From positions 186,001-250,000 of the forward strand of contig NBIV01000088.1 of NCBI GenBank assembly GCA_003194525.1: 64,000 bases of DNA, given 5' to 3'. This document shows, one piece after another, positions 8,940-19,284 of this stretch; position 1 is the first letter of the stretch, and the number at the start of each line of letters is the position of its first letter. A model generated the notes under the pieces. It worked only from the letters and a program-made list of their open reading frames with translations, ran no database searches and was not told the origin of the DNA. Both the position numbers and the translations under genes were made by a program. Source of the stretch: Gracilariopsis chorda (Eukaryota; Rhodophyta; Florideophyceae; Gracilariales; Gracilariaceae).

Positions 8940-11496
8940 CTCCGCCGCCCCTTCCGCTGCACCTCCACTCGCCCCTGCTACCGGCGATCCGCGCCTTGCA
9001 AAGTTCGATGCTGCTACCCTCGAGCACGTTATGCGTACCACCAACGACCCCAACATCTACGCCGCCCTCAGCAATCAGCTCAACTTCCTCCGCGCTCGTG
9101 CCGCCTCCCAACCCGCCTCCGCCCCGCAACATCCCTTCCAATCGCAACCCTCCGCCCGCTCCCACCAACTGCCCCTCCTTTCCGCACATCACAACCCTCT
9201 TCTTCATGCCCAGAACTTCCTTCACAAGCAACAGCTCTACAACCATCACCAACGACAGCAACCCTCCAATATCCAGCGCCCCGTTGCTCCCGAACCACCT
9301 GCTCAACACTCCGCTTTTCCGCTCGCAACCAACCCCGCACAAGACCCCCTCTCTGCCACCCTTTCTCGCGACATCCGTTCCCTCCCCCCACACCTCCGAC
9401 ATCAGTTCCAGGCCGGACTCCAATCGCGTCAATTGCAAGCATCACAACTCCAAAGGTCGAAGCCTACTTCCACCCACTCTCAAGCCTCGCATGCAACCCA
9501 CAGCAACTCCACCTCGCGAAGACGCTCCCCTTCTAACAGCCGACCGCCGCGTCATGGCCCAAACACTGTTGCCGATGCTAATGCCGTTGCCTCTTCCACC
9601 TCTGGCGCTCGTGCCAATCCCAATCACCCTTTGTCCAATGCTTTCGAGGATACCCAGTCTGTCGCTTCTCTCCGCCAGCAAGACCAGCTTACTGCAATGC
9701 GATCTTCCGATTCCGCTCGTCGCTCTCACCATTTTTCGTCCACAAGCACTCAACCCGCCATCAATCCTGCCCAACTTCACACTCACAGCTCTCAATTACC
9801 CCCTGAACGACCAATCGCTTTTGAAATCGATGCTCAAGCTATTCGCCGCGAGTGCGAGCGCGTGCTTCGCGAGCGTGAGCTGCAGGAGCGAGCCAATCAG
9901 AAGAAGCGAAGATTGCAGCAGCGTCCATGGAACGACTATCATCGAGTCCACAACCCTGATTACAGGACCCCGTTCCACGGTTTGGTCGATGCGTTTGAGC
10001 GAATAGTACCGTTTCATGTGCTCTTTCCCCCGGAGGAAGCCTCCGTGTCTTCGGAGGAGTGGGCAAAGTGTACAGATCAACTTTGTGACAAGTATAGTGG
10101 TTTCTACTCCAAGCTGCGTACCCACTGCAACCGGCTGCATGACGCTAGTTTCGAGGCTGTCGGAGACGGCTCTGTTCTTGGCCAAAGCTCTTTGACCACT
10201 GAGGACTCGATCATAATGGAAAGGATTTTGTTGGACGACTACTACCAAACAGTGCAAAGGGAGGCCGCCTTAGCGCGCAAACGAGCCGCGGATGAGCACG
10301 CCAAGAAAATGGCTGAAGTCAACCGCCAAAACCAGCTTTTGCAAAGTCAGGTGCGACACGACTTGTCTCTGTCTCAGCCAAGTCCGTCTCAGAGTGTGCC
10401 CATGTCGCATTTGCCGCAGCATCCTTCGTTGCACCCAGGTCCTCAAGCCGCTTTCCAGGCGGTCGCGGGCCAGGTGGGAGTATCCAATGGCTCTGTTTCT
10501 GCGTCACATGATATTGTCTCCGCCAGAGCTCAAGCTGCTATGTGGCGACAACCTATCCCGAACGAGATGCGTAGCACGGGTGTGGCTCGGACGGCGTCTG
10601 CTGCGCTTGGTGCTGTCAATCAGACACCAGCTCAACAATTTGCTGGCACACCTGGTGCGATTCCCAGTTTTGTTAACGTCGCACAACGTCCGTCGTCGGG
10701 TTCGTCTCTTTACCTTGCTAATCAACCTACTGCACAGACGGAAACTAATCGGTACTTGTTGACGCAAAGTCAGCTGCAGAAGTCGATGCTCGGTCAACAG
10801 GTTGCGAATGAGCAGCAGAAGGCTGAAACTTCGGCGCTAGCGGACAGTAGTTTAATTGGTGAACAAGAGAATGTTTCAAATGATCTTCTCGGTGGTGCGC
10901 ATATGAGCGGGGCAATACATCGGACGAATGCAGGAAGCACGGCTTCGCAAGTGAGTGATGGTGCCGTTCGGAACGGCGGGCATCAGATACCCGCAATTGC
11001 AAGTGGCTCCAACTCTGCTGTTGACGAGAGCTCAGTGGCGCAAGGCGGTGCGAGTGGTGTTGGGGTAGCTGGCAACGGAGATTTGTTGGCGTTCAACAAC
11101 GGGGCGAACGTGTCAGGTCTAGGAAATGGCGATACTCAAGGTAATGCGTCGTCGATCAACAGAAATGGTGTTTCGTCCGGTGGAACGCCTCAGTCTATCG
11201 GAGTGCAGGACAGCAGTGGGATGAACATGACGTCTGGATCTGGGGGAAATGTTGCGAGTATAGACGGTTCACTTGATGCGAGAAGTATGGCACAAGTGGG
11301 AAGTGGTGGAAACTGCGCTGCGGATCATTCTGAGAATAAGTTGCAAGCTCATGAGTTCGGTCAGGTGGAAGCTTCTGTGAATGCCGAAGAGGGAGAGATG
11401 AAGAGAGTAGAATCAAGTGAATTGAGAAGGGAAAGTGAAAGTCCGGAAGCAAACGCACTGGCTATGGGTTCTTTGCTGAACTCCGACGGTGGATGA
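8524..11496 (+). CDS. GLTSCR (BICRA/BRIP)-domain protein, probable SWI/SNF subunit
   Basis: A 990-residue, largely disordered nuclear protein. Residues about 1-420 are rich in Ala, Pro, Gln and His, including a hexanucleotide-coded Pro-Ala repeat (DNA 8903-8938). At about 465-585 is a conserved block starting HNPDYRTPFHGLVDAFERIVPFHVLFPP and ending in an acidic/aromatic helix (ERILLDDYYQTVQREAALARKR), split here only for reference. It matches the GLTSCR1 conserved domain found in BICRA/BICRAL of animal ncBAF complexes and BRIP proteins of plant BRM complexes, where it anchors the subunit to the ATPase. The rest is Gly/Ser/Asn-rich. ATG codons lie at 8524 and 8527; an earlier ATG at 8275 would add 83 residues that look like untranslated leader. 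I am sure of the domain and infer the complex. Confidence 0.75.
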
Positions 11497-12537
11497 AGGA
11501 GATGCTGGAAGAGGCAGAGTAGTATGGTTTGGTATATGACAGAATAACTAATCAAGTGCAGGTGAGGGAGTTTGTATGGATGTGCAGGTATAGACAGTTT
11601 TTATGGTTGGGTGGTAATGAGGGCGTGCTGTTTGTATGAAGCTGGTGGTTGTCTATGTATGATGATGGTAAACTTACACACGGATATCGACTACGTGCAG
11701 TATATCTGGCGTTGAATGTGGTTTTAGATGGTACTGGTAAGCGTGGCTGTGCATGGGTTTTTATCGCAGAAAGCAGTGTGCCACTGGTGGTGATGCTTGC
11801 CGTCTGTAAGGTGCTTTGGTAAGGTTAGTGTGGGAGTGGCGGGGGGGATAAAGGTTAGCATGTGGTGGTTGCGGAGGTGCAGCGCGAGGAAGCGGAAGAA
11901 GAAAAGCACGCGCATCAGGGGTGAGCATCAGCAGAGTATCATAGACAGCGAAGCAAGGGGGCAGTGTGACAGGACAAGCAACAAGACACAACAAAGACAG
12001 GAGTCGCCACGACGACAGATATCTGCTACACCCAACACTGCAGCAGCGGTCCGCATGGCTAGGTTAAACAGCGAGATGCACGAGCGCTTCGCGAGCGCGA
12101 GCAACAAGTGTGAAACGTCACAGCATTCGCATGGCGCGTGTAATACAAAAGAGCGCTCACTTCATCCCCCCGCACAAAAGATCCGCCGCTCGCCGCGCAC
12201 TTGTCGCGCCGCCATTGGCCAACGCCCACAATTTGTCCGACAACCTCTGGTCGCGCTGCCGCCTCCTCAAACCCTCGCGCTGCTCCGATCCTCGCGCCCC
12301 TCCTGCCGCACCCGCATAAAGCAATGCGCCCCTCCCCCACCCCCCCCCCCCTCTCCACCCCCCTGTCCGCCCCCGGCTGTGAATTTTGTGCCACTTCTTC
12401 GCCGCCGCTGTCCTCTTCCTCGCTTTCTTAGCTCCACCCCCGGCCGTCCTCCCGTTATCTTTCTCTTTTGTTGGAGTGGACAGCTGCTCTACCGCCTCTC
12501 ACCTCACTGGTTTTTTTTTTGGTTCCGTTGATATAGC
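11497..12537. promoter_or_regulatory. Intergenic region and hemA promoter/leader
   Basis: The first 500 bp are the downstream region of the GLTSCR-like gene. From about 12120 the sequence becomes strongly C/T-rich on the plus strand. It holds an inverted CCAAT box (ATTGG, 12214-12218), a 12-base C run (12340-12351) and a pyrimidine-rich leader up to the hemA start. Confidence 0.5.
12340..12351 (+). promoter_or_regulatory. 12-base C run upstream of hemA
   Basis: Lies 187 bp before the hemA start within C/T-rich sequence. Comparable runs occur upstream of Miro (33290-33302), the RING/RBR-like gene (50520-50533) and the DEAD-box-fold gene (57112-57121), always C on the coding strand. Confidence 0.45.
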
Positions 12538-14070
12538 ATGACTTTTTCCGCTTTTGTCACCCCGGCGTGGACACGCTCCGCCTTCACTTCCTCCCAACTG
12601 CCGTCATGTTCCCCGCTTCGTGCGTCCCCGCGCTTCGGGGCCCGCTCGTGGAGAGCCGCCCAAGCAGCCGTCAAGACCGGCTCACGTCCCTCCTCCAACA
12701 ACCCGGATGACCGTCGCGCCAGTTCCAAAGCCCCGTCCCCCGCGCCCGCGAAGCGGAACGGCCTCAAGAAGGTAGTCAGCTCCACATCTGGGCAGCTCGT
12801 CGTCATGGGTCTCTCCCATCACACCGCCACCGTCGATGTGCGCGAACGTCTCGCCATCCCGGAGGCCGAGTGGCAGACCGCTGCTGGCGATCTGTGCTCA
12901 CTCTCCGCCGTGTCAGAGGCCGCCGTCTTGTCCACCTGCAATCGATTTGAGGTCTATATCATCTCGGAGCACCCCTTCCAAGCCATCCAGGAAGTCATCG
13001 CACATCTGTCTTCACGCAGCGGCCTGGCGGTAGGCCAGTTGCGCAAGCACCTTTTCATGCTCACTGAGAATGAGGCTAGCTGGCATCTTTTGCGCGTGTC
13101 GGCAGGTCTGGATTCGCTTGTTATTGGAGAAGGTCAGATTCTCTCACAGGTTAAGAGGTGCTATGAATTGGCCAGTGAGAAGCACGGTCACGCTGGGAAA
13201 GTTTTGTCCCGCCTTTTGAATGTTGCCGTCTCTGCGGGGAAGCGTGTGCGATCGGAAACCGCTATTGCAAAGGGAGCTGTATCCATCTCTAGCGCCGCTG
13301 TTGAACTCGCTGAAATGAACGCTCTTCCGGACTTATCGCGTTCTTTGCAGCATTCTCGTGTTTGTATTCTAGGTGCCGGAAAGATGTCCAGACTTCTTGT
13401 ACAACACCTGCTTTCGAGGAATGTTGACAACATTGTCATTGCCAATCGTTCAACGGCTCGCGCTGAGGAATTGGTCAAGATCTTCCCCGACGCTAACTTG
13501 AAAATTGTGCAGTGGGGGTCTTTGCTCGATGCCATTGCCGCAAGCGATATTATTTTCACCTCTACAGCCGCCCCGGAACCCATTCTAACCCCGTCTATTC
13601 TGGAGGACAGTTTTGAAAGGTCCAGCCGACATGTGATCATTGATATCTCGGTTCCGCGAAATGTCAGCCCGGAAGTGAGCGACATGCCGAATGTTTTCTC
13701 TTACAATGTCGATGACCTCAAAGCTGTCGTGGCGAAGAACCAGGCAAAGAGACGGCGCCTGGTTCTTGAAGCTGAAGAGCTTCTACGTGAGGAACAGTCT
13801 ACTTTTCATAACTGGCACAACTCTCTAGGTTGTATTCCGGCTATCTCCAAGCTCCAGCAGCGTGCTGAAAGCATCCGTCAGGACGAAATGGAACGCGTCA
13901 AGGGAAAGTTGGCGTCACTTAGTGCAAGTGAATTGAAGGCGGTTGAACAGTTGTCGAAGGGTATTATTAACAAGATGCTGCATTCTCCTATGGTGCACCT
14001 TCGAGGCCTTGATGACATGGAGGAACGAACTCAAACACTTCGAAACATTGAGGCGTTGTTCAAACTCTAG
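12538..14070 (+). CDS. hemA: Glutamyl-tRNA reductase, plastid-targeted
   Basis: Catalyses the NADPH-dependent reduction of glutamyl-tRNA(Glu) to glutamate-1-semialdehyde, the first committed step of chlorophyll, bilin and haem synthesis in plastids. The product has 510 residues. Residues 1 to about 83 are Ser/Arg/Pro/Ala-rich and begin MTFSAFVTPAW, a plausible red algal type transit peptide. The mature enzyme starts near GQLVVMGLSHHTATVDVRE. The catalytic cysteine is Cys134 in LSTCNRFEVY. The block WHLLRVSAGLDSLVIGEGQI is typical of the catalytic domain. The NADPH-binding domain has GAGKMSRLL (about residue 278), and a helical dimerisation domain ends the chain. It is a single exon with a pyrimidine-rich leader. 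All key motifs are intact. Confidence 0.95.
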   Translation: MTFSAFVTPAWTRSAFTSSQLPSCSPLRASPRFGARSWRAAQAAVKTGSRPSSNNPDDRRASSKAPSPAPAKRNGLKKVVSSTSGQLVVMGLSHHTATVDVRERLAIPEAEWQTAAGDLCSLSAVSEAAVLSTCNRFEVYIISEHPFQAIQEVIAHLSSRSGLAVGQLRKHLFMLTENEASWHLLRVSAGLDSLVIGEGQILSQVKRCYELASEKHGHAGKVLSRLLNVAVSAGKRVRSETAIAKGAVSISSAAVELAEMNALPDLSRSLQHSRVCILGAGKMSRLLVQHLLSRNVDNIVIANRSTARAEELVKIFPDANLKIVQWGSLLDAIAASDIIFTSTAAPEPILTPSILEDSFERSSRHVIIDISVPRNVSPEVSDMPNVFSYNVDDLKAVVAKNQAKRRRLVLEAEELLREEQSTFHNWHNSLGCIPAISKLQQRAESIRQDEMERVKGKLASLSASELKAVEQLSKGIINKMLHSPMVHLRGLDDMEERTQTLRNIEALFKL

Positions 14071-15823
14071 ATCAACCACTTCATTTTTTTTTGGCCATCT
14101 GTTGTACACCCTAAGATTCATCCACCTTCCTTGCGAAGTCATAGTTTTTTCTACCAACCTTTCCCCTCCGCACCCCTTTGACGAATGCTGTGCCGATGGA
14201 TGGCGTCTATTTCGCTGCTTGCGCTCCGTGTACGGAGAGACCGGAATCCTCTCCCTGGATGCGTGTTGTGTACGTTTTCTTTCAGCACTGCTGTGATGAT
14301 GCCGTCCGAGCACAGTAAATATTTTGTATATTCTTGATCAGCGTCCTTGTTGTATTATTGTCCGCGTCTCTTTGTCATGCTGTGTAGCGTTGCGGCATTG
14401 AGTTGTACACTGTTTCACTGTCCGCCTGAAACAGGCGCGGCGGTACATGATGCATCAGGTTGTTCCAGTCTGCGGGGTAAGGGTTAAAAGGATCGCCTTT
14501 TGTATATATCTACGTGTCGCTTCTCTCATATCTTTGTGCGGACAGAAAAGCTGTTCTGTCGGGCTTATAGGAAGAAAAGGTTCCTTTTCTCTGGGGAGGG
14601 TGTCCCAGAAAACCGCACTCGTGGTTTGAAGTTCAAACTTTGAACAAACCCCAGCACTTCCCTTCCACCAAATACGAGTTACAGTGCAACCTACTCTCTT
14701 GGCGCTCGCTGGTAGGTACGTAGTCGCTACAGGAACATATACGAAGCTATCAGGGAGCATCCGGCTTCATAACCGAGTGCGTAGGAACCGCAAGTCAACG
14801 AAAACAACAGCACGATCTGTAATATGCAAAAGGAAAGAAATAGAAGTTTTTTGTTTACTCTTTCGTGCTAAGTGACGGCAACTGTTAGGTTGTAGCGGGG
14901 TAGGCGCTTGGGGTCACAGTTTTAGCACATCTCTGAGCAGCGATGCGAGCGTATCTCGGCGTCCTAGTTGCCCGCTGTTTGCGAGAGTGTTTGAACTAGG
15001 AATTTTCGGATGGTCCCCACCTCTTCGACCGACTGCGTGACAGCTCACTACGAAGCCAAAGGGTTCAGCCTTTGCTGTCCATATGAGATAGTTCGTTCTT
15101 GCAAGGAACAATAGGGCATCTTTTTTTCTGCGCAAGTGCCGCTGGTAGTGTATGCGCATTGGCGAAAGGTGGAAGATGGGATGATTCTTCACGTTCACAA
15201 CCAATTTTGCTTTTAGAGATAGCATACCAGACGTAGCGCCCGTTTATCCACTTTTGAGTCTAACAAGGACCTTTCTCCTACTGAAAACCCTCTTGGTTCA
15301 CTAGTTTTATTAGATCAAGCGGTGTTGCTTCTCCAGTTCCGAGAATGCTATTGCAATTCACAGCCAATATGTGCTCGATGAGGGCTAGCTTCTGTATTGG
15401 TCTCAATCCCTGATCCCCACCAGTTCATATGAACAGCTTTTTGTGGGGCCTGCCATGCAATTACAGGAGGACTGCTGCCTTCTTGTTTGGGTCGGGACGC
15501 AGAGGATTGCAATGTGATTATTCAACTCGATGCTAGTCAGGTTCAAGCTACTTGGCGTTCGCCGTTCAGTATATTTGTACTACACCAGAGAATGGCATCA
15601 AGCTACACCGTCAATAACGGATAGATTAAATAAGTCATCTTGACGGACGTCACAGGTTTGCAAATCTCAACGCTTGATGGGCGTGATTGGCATACCAACA
15701 ACAACAATCCCATACGCCTGTCAGCTTGAATAGATGTGTTCTGATCTGAATCCTTAATGAATCCGTTGTCTCTAACTCCGTGAATTTGCAACCCTTCTGC
15801 TACTCATGTACTCGTTCAAGATA
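14071..15823. other. Intergenic stretch with no supported gene
   Basis: 1.75 kb between hemA and the convergent YlxR-like gene. A few frames of 60-103 codons are open but none resembles a known family. The first 200 bases hold the presumed hemA 3' UTR. Confidence 0.5.
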
Positions 15824-16351
15824 TCAATATTCCTCTACTAGATTAACACAGCATCCTTGGACTTCGTCGATCGCAGCCCAAATCCCGTCAGTGCCGTAAG
15901 CTTCAGCGTACAAGAAACCTCTGTCACAGCGCGATACTTTGTCCCATTCCACAGCGCGTCGCCTAAGTTCTTCACCAATGTGTTTTGGAACCGCACACCG
16001 CAACGCTCTTCCAAGTCGATTCTTCTTCAAGCACTCCGAGACGCTGTGCGAGTCTTTTGAAACGAAGGCTGATCGTCCCTCTCCTTTGTCCAGCTTCACC
16101 AGAAAGCGCCCATCTTCTTTGCGTGTACGAACAACCCGCCACAATAAGCTTTTGGGGAGACGTTCTTTGGTAATAATACACATTCTTATATCTCGACCTT
16201 GTCTGGGACCAGGAAAGCGACAAAAAGGGTTCAAGAATGCTGTCGAAAATTCCATTCGATGTCCAATTCTTGCATCTCTGTCGGAACCACTTTTCTCGGT
16301 GTGGAAGACCATTGAATTAGGAGTTACTGCGACATCATTATTGCTCAACAT
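15824..16351 (-). CDS. DUF448/YlxR-family RNA-binding protein, probably plastid
   Basis: The C-terminal part matches YlxR (DUF448), a small basic RNA-binding protein of bacteria and plastid-bearing eukaryotes; the Bacillus protein has been described as a modulator of RNase P. Recognisable features are RMCIITKERLPKSLLWRVVR, then GRFLVKLDKGEGRSAFVSKD with the GRxA core, and KKNRLGRALRCAVP. The second cysteine of the usual CxxC is Thr. The start is uncertain: the frame stays open to about 16489 without an ATG, the first ATG is at 16351 (175 residues), and a later one at 16255 would begin MEFSTAFLNPFCRF, which resembles the transit-peptide starts of other plastid genes here. An upstream exon is also possible. 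A role in plastid rRNA or tRNA maturation is inference. Confidence 0.65.
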   Translation of the reverse strand: MLSNNDVAVTPNSMVFHTEKSGSDRDARIGHRMEFSTAFLNPFCRFPGPRQGRDIRMCIITKERLPKSLLWRVVRTRKEDGRFLVKLDKGEGRSAFVSKDSHSVSECLKKNRLGRALRCAVPKHIGEELRRRAVEWDKVSRCDRGFLYAEAYGTDGIWAAIDEVQGCCVNLVEEY

Positions 16352-17656
16352 ATCCTTGGAGGCGCGACCAACATGTTTGCCGTGATGATTAAGATACGAT
16401 GGTATAGCTGCTGCCACGGATTCTTCGCACTTGAGATGAGCATAAGCTGCTCGAGATGCCTCTGCAGAACCTGTCCTTCGATGGTGGGTTATGTTTCATA
16501 TATTGGGCAGAATTTACGAAGCCATTGTGCAGCATGCAGTTGACAGAGCAGTCCAATCGCTAACATACCAATGGCACACCATCCGGCGAATAAACCATTG
16601 CCAAGTAGCCTGGATCTCTTTTGGGCTACTTGCCTTGAACGGGTTCACACTAGCCCGCGCATCGTGGAACCGTTTCAGAGCGTTCGCCTTCACAACTCTC
16701 GCAGAAGAGATAGAGCCAAGAATCAACACAAGCGACTAAGCAGAGCTAGGTATCCAACAGACCGCCAATACCTCAACCGCATCATCCGATCACCAACGCA
16801 TCGAATATCTACCGATTCTAGTTGTGGTATACTTAAGAGCTGATTCGATATGAATATGCCACAAGGTCAAGGAAACCTCGACGCAATGAAAGCGGAGATG
16901 ATCTTTGTTGCAGATCTGTTCAATAAGTATGTGTCGTTCAACAACTGCAAACAGTGGGTGATGAGGTGTGAATCTAATATTGAAATCATTTGAAGAATGA
17001 GTGAGATGTGCTTCAAGAAATGCGTGCCAAGGTTTCATGACGGTGATTTGAACACTGGAGAACGTAAGTAGTGATCAATTCAATAGCAAGACTGAGGGGA
17101 CATATGAAATCTAACAAGTTGCTTTTATGCATTCTTGCCCATCTTCGGAGCAGTTGTAAGTAAAGCTGAGTAGCAAATGACTACAACGATACTAGTTTAG
17201 AATGGATGCTGACTCTTGACACAAACGCCATCATTTCTGCTTGACTGCGAAAGGTATGTGCAGATCGGTGTGTGGGCAAGTATGTGGAAGTAAGTGATAC
17301 GCAAATCCTTCAGACATTTGTAGGTTCATACTATCAGAACCTGACCAATCAAGCATGTTTGAATTACCGTGAAATAGGCGACGAACAAAGTGGGTGAAGT
17401 GATGCAACAGTTGCAACAAGGGCAAGCACCGCAGTAGCGTGCAATTTGTTTGAAAACACTCTCCAGGTTGCATCGGTGAACAGCGATGTGTCTCGCAGGA
17501 TTTCCATTTGCTATTATGAGTGGTGAGTGAGAGTTCTTTCATAAGGCAAGCCTCAAAACATGACGCACAAGCATAGGACTGCTAAGGAAGTCGGTTGATT
17601 TTCAGTCATTCCGAAGGCCCAAAGATTTCCGATACTTTCAGTTCTTGTTTACTTCG
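16352..17656. other. Intergenic stretch with no supported gene
   Basis: 1.3 kb between two minus-strand genes. It contains the 5' flank of the YlxR-like gene and the 3' flank of the next. Frames are short and unrelated to any family I know. A short upstream exon of the YlxR-like gene could lie here, but I could not define one. Confidence 0.45.
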
Positions 17657-18292
17657 TCAAGACCCAGCACTAAGCCGTTTCTTTAAAGCCAGGACAGCCG
17701 GAGATAGGGCACCTCTCGATTCTGTGGCGGCAGATTTGTTCCCACTACCTATATTATCCGATTGTGTTTTAGATAGGTCGTCCATGAGTTGTTCAGCCCT
17801 TGCAATGGCCGCCACCGCATCTCCACACGTACCTAGTCTATCAGGTTGTTCACTCCATACAGCAACGTATTTTGTCCACTCTCGCTGCGAAACGTATGCC
17901 ATCTCATCCCCCGCAACCACATTAAGTACATAGCGTTTCTTTTCCAAGTCGCACTCAAAAGCGTCCAGGAGCTGCTTTAGCGAGTCTTTGAGAGCATGAT
18001 ATGACGGTTGTGCCAACAGCTCATCTTGCCAGCGCTTCAGTCCAATCACAATTGCATTCAGGCGGCGAACGGTAGTGCGTAGTTCCTGCAAATCGCTCTC
18101 ATATCGCTCGTGACGGGAAAGCAATTCACCAGGAGGCGGTGGCGGAACCGCGGGATTTGCATGGGTTTCCAGGGCGTGTAGGGATGCGAGTGCGGAATGA
18201 ACTGTTTGGGACCCTGAGTTAGATGCAGCTGTCCACGCGCGTTCGGCCGATTCGGCAGCTCTAGCTAGGTGATGAAGCAGATTCTCTGTCAT
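17657..18292 (-). CDS. Unrecognised helical protein, 211 residues
   Basis: I do not recognise this family. The ATG-started frame gives a 211-residue, largely helical and charged protein. The N-terminal third is Ala/Ser/Glu-rich (AARAAESAERAW-like composition), interrupted by a VPPPPPG linker at about 50, then a long heptad-like stretch from about 57 to 125 (ELLSRHERYESDLQELRTTV, LKDSLKQLLDAFECDLEKKR). A second helical region with EWTKYVAVW follows, and the tail is Ser/Lys-rich. There is no signal peptide or membrane segment. Composition and low stop density favour a real gene over chance. It could be a small complex subunit of coiled-coil type. Confidence 0.6.
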   Translation of the reverse strand: MTENLLHHLARAAESAERAWTAASNSGSQTVHSALASLHALETHANPAVPPPPPGELLSRHERYESDLQELRTTVRRLNAIVIGLKRWQDELLAQPSYHALKDSLKQLLDAFECDLEKKRYVLNVVAGDEMAYVSQREWTKYVAVWSEQPDRLGTCGDAVAAIARAEQLMDDLSKTQSDNIGSGNKSAATESRGALSPAVLALKKRLSAGS

Positions 18293-19284
18293 TAACAGTT
18301 GAAACGGGGTACCGTGCTTCTCGTTGTAGACAATAGACCTCTTCGACTAGAAGCAGGCAAAACCTATCGCCTCTTCTGAAACGAAAACGGGCATAAGGTT
18401 AGCAGTCGAAACGCTTAGCTGCGTTAGAACGATGAATACGTCATACTGTGGATAAGTGAATCTAGCCTGTTGACTTACCCAAGGCCGATTATGTTTTTGG
18501 AATCGCACAATACAAAACAGGTTTCTGATAATTGCAGTGGTTTTCTTCAGTGTAACACAAGGCTCGTATCTACGCCGACGACGAAATCCGAAGACCCAGA
18601 CAGTCTTTCATCAAAACCCATAACTTACCGCTCGAGGTTCAGCTATGTCAGTGTCTTTTGGAAAAGCAAGATGATGATATCTTTGCGTGGAGAGCACCTA
18701 CCCTTGGGGTCTGGCATTCTTGACAGATACCAGTGAAACGTAAGCTTTCCCTGATTACAAAGATGTTTCCTTACGGTTGCTGAAGCAATCGGAAATCGTA
18801 ACACAGTCCTTCATCTTGTCACCTTTGGAACCACTGTGTTGTCAGGTTTACAATTATGCACGAATACAACGCAAAGGCAAAACTTTTCTCTAACTGCTGC
18901 TCTGCTCGATGCTTGGAAACCTTACTCTGTGGGTCTCGCATTCACAACGCTGTCAGAGGGCAGACATGCAAATAGGACTCAGTTTCAGATATGTAATCCG
19001 ACCAAACAGCCTCGAGATTCCATGAGTATTATGCTGAAGTCCGTTTTCCAAGGGTCACAACATATTATGGAGTAACCTAAGATTTCGATAAACTTCAACG
19101 CGTCAGAGAGTGAAGAGGATCAAACGCCGCAATGTCCAGTGTTTAGAGTTCTGGTGGCACTCGAGACCCTACATCCACAGTGTACAAGAAACGCCCAAAA
19201 TACACCTCATGTACAATAACCTACATATATCTATTGCATCTGCATGCTGGGGCACCGTGCGTACGAAGCTCGCGTGTTGAATGC
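18293..19284. other. Intergenic stretch with no supported gene
   Basis: About 1 kb containing the upstream region of the helical-protein gene and the 3' flank of the next minus-strand gene. No family-like frame and no obvious motif. Confidence 0.45.

Noticed and set aside
8110-9438. 442-codon minus-strand frame opposite the GLTSCR-like gene
   Set aside because: It mirrors GC-rich, repetitive coding sequence, has Gly/Arg-only composition and no family features.
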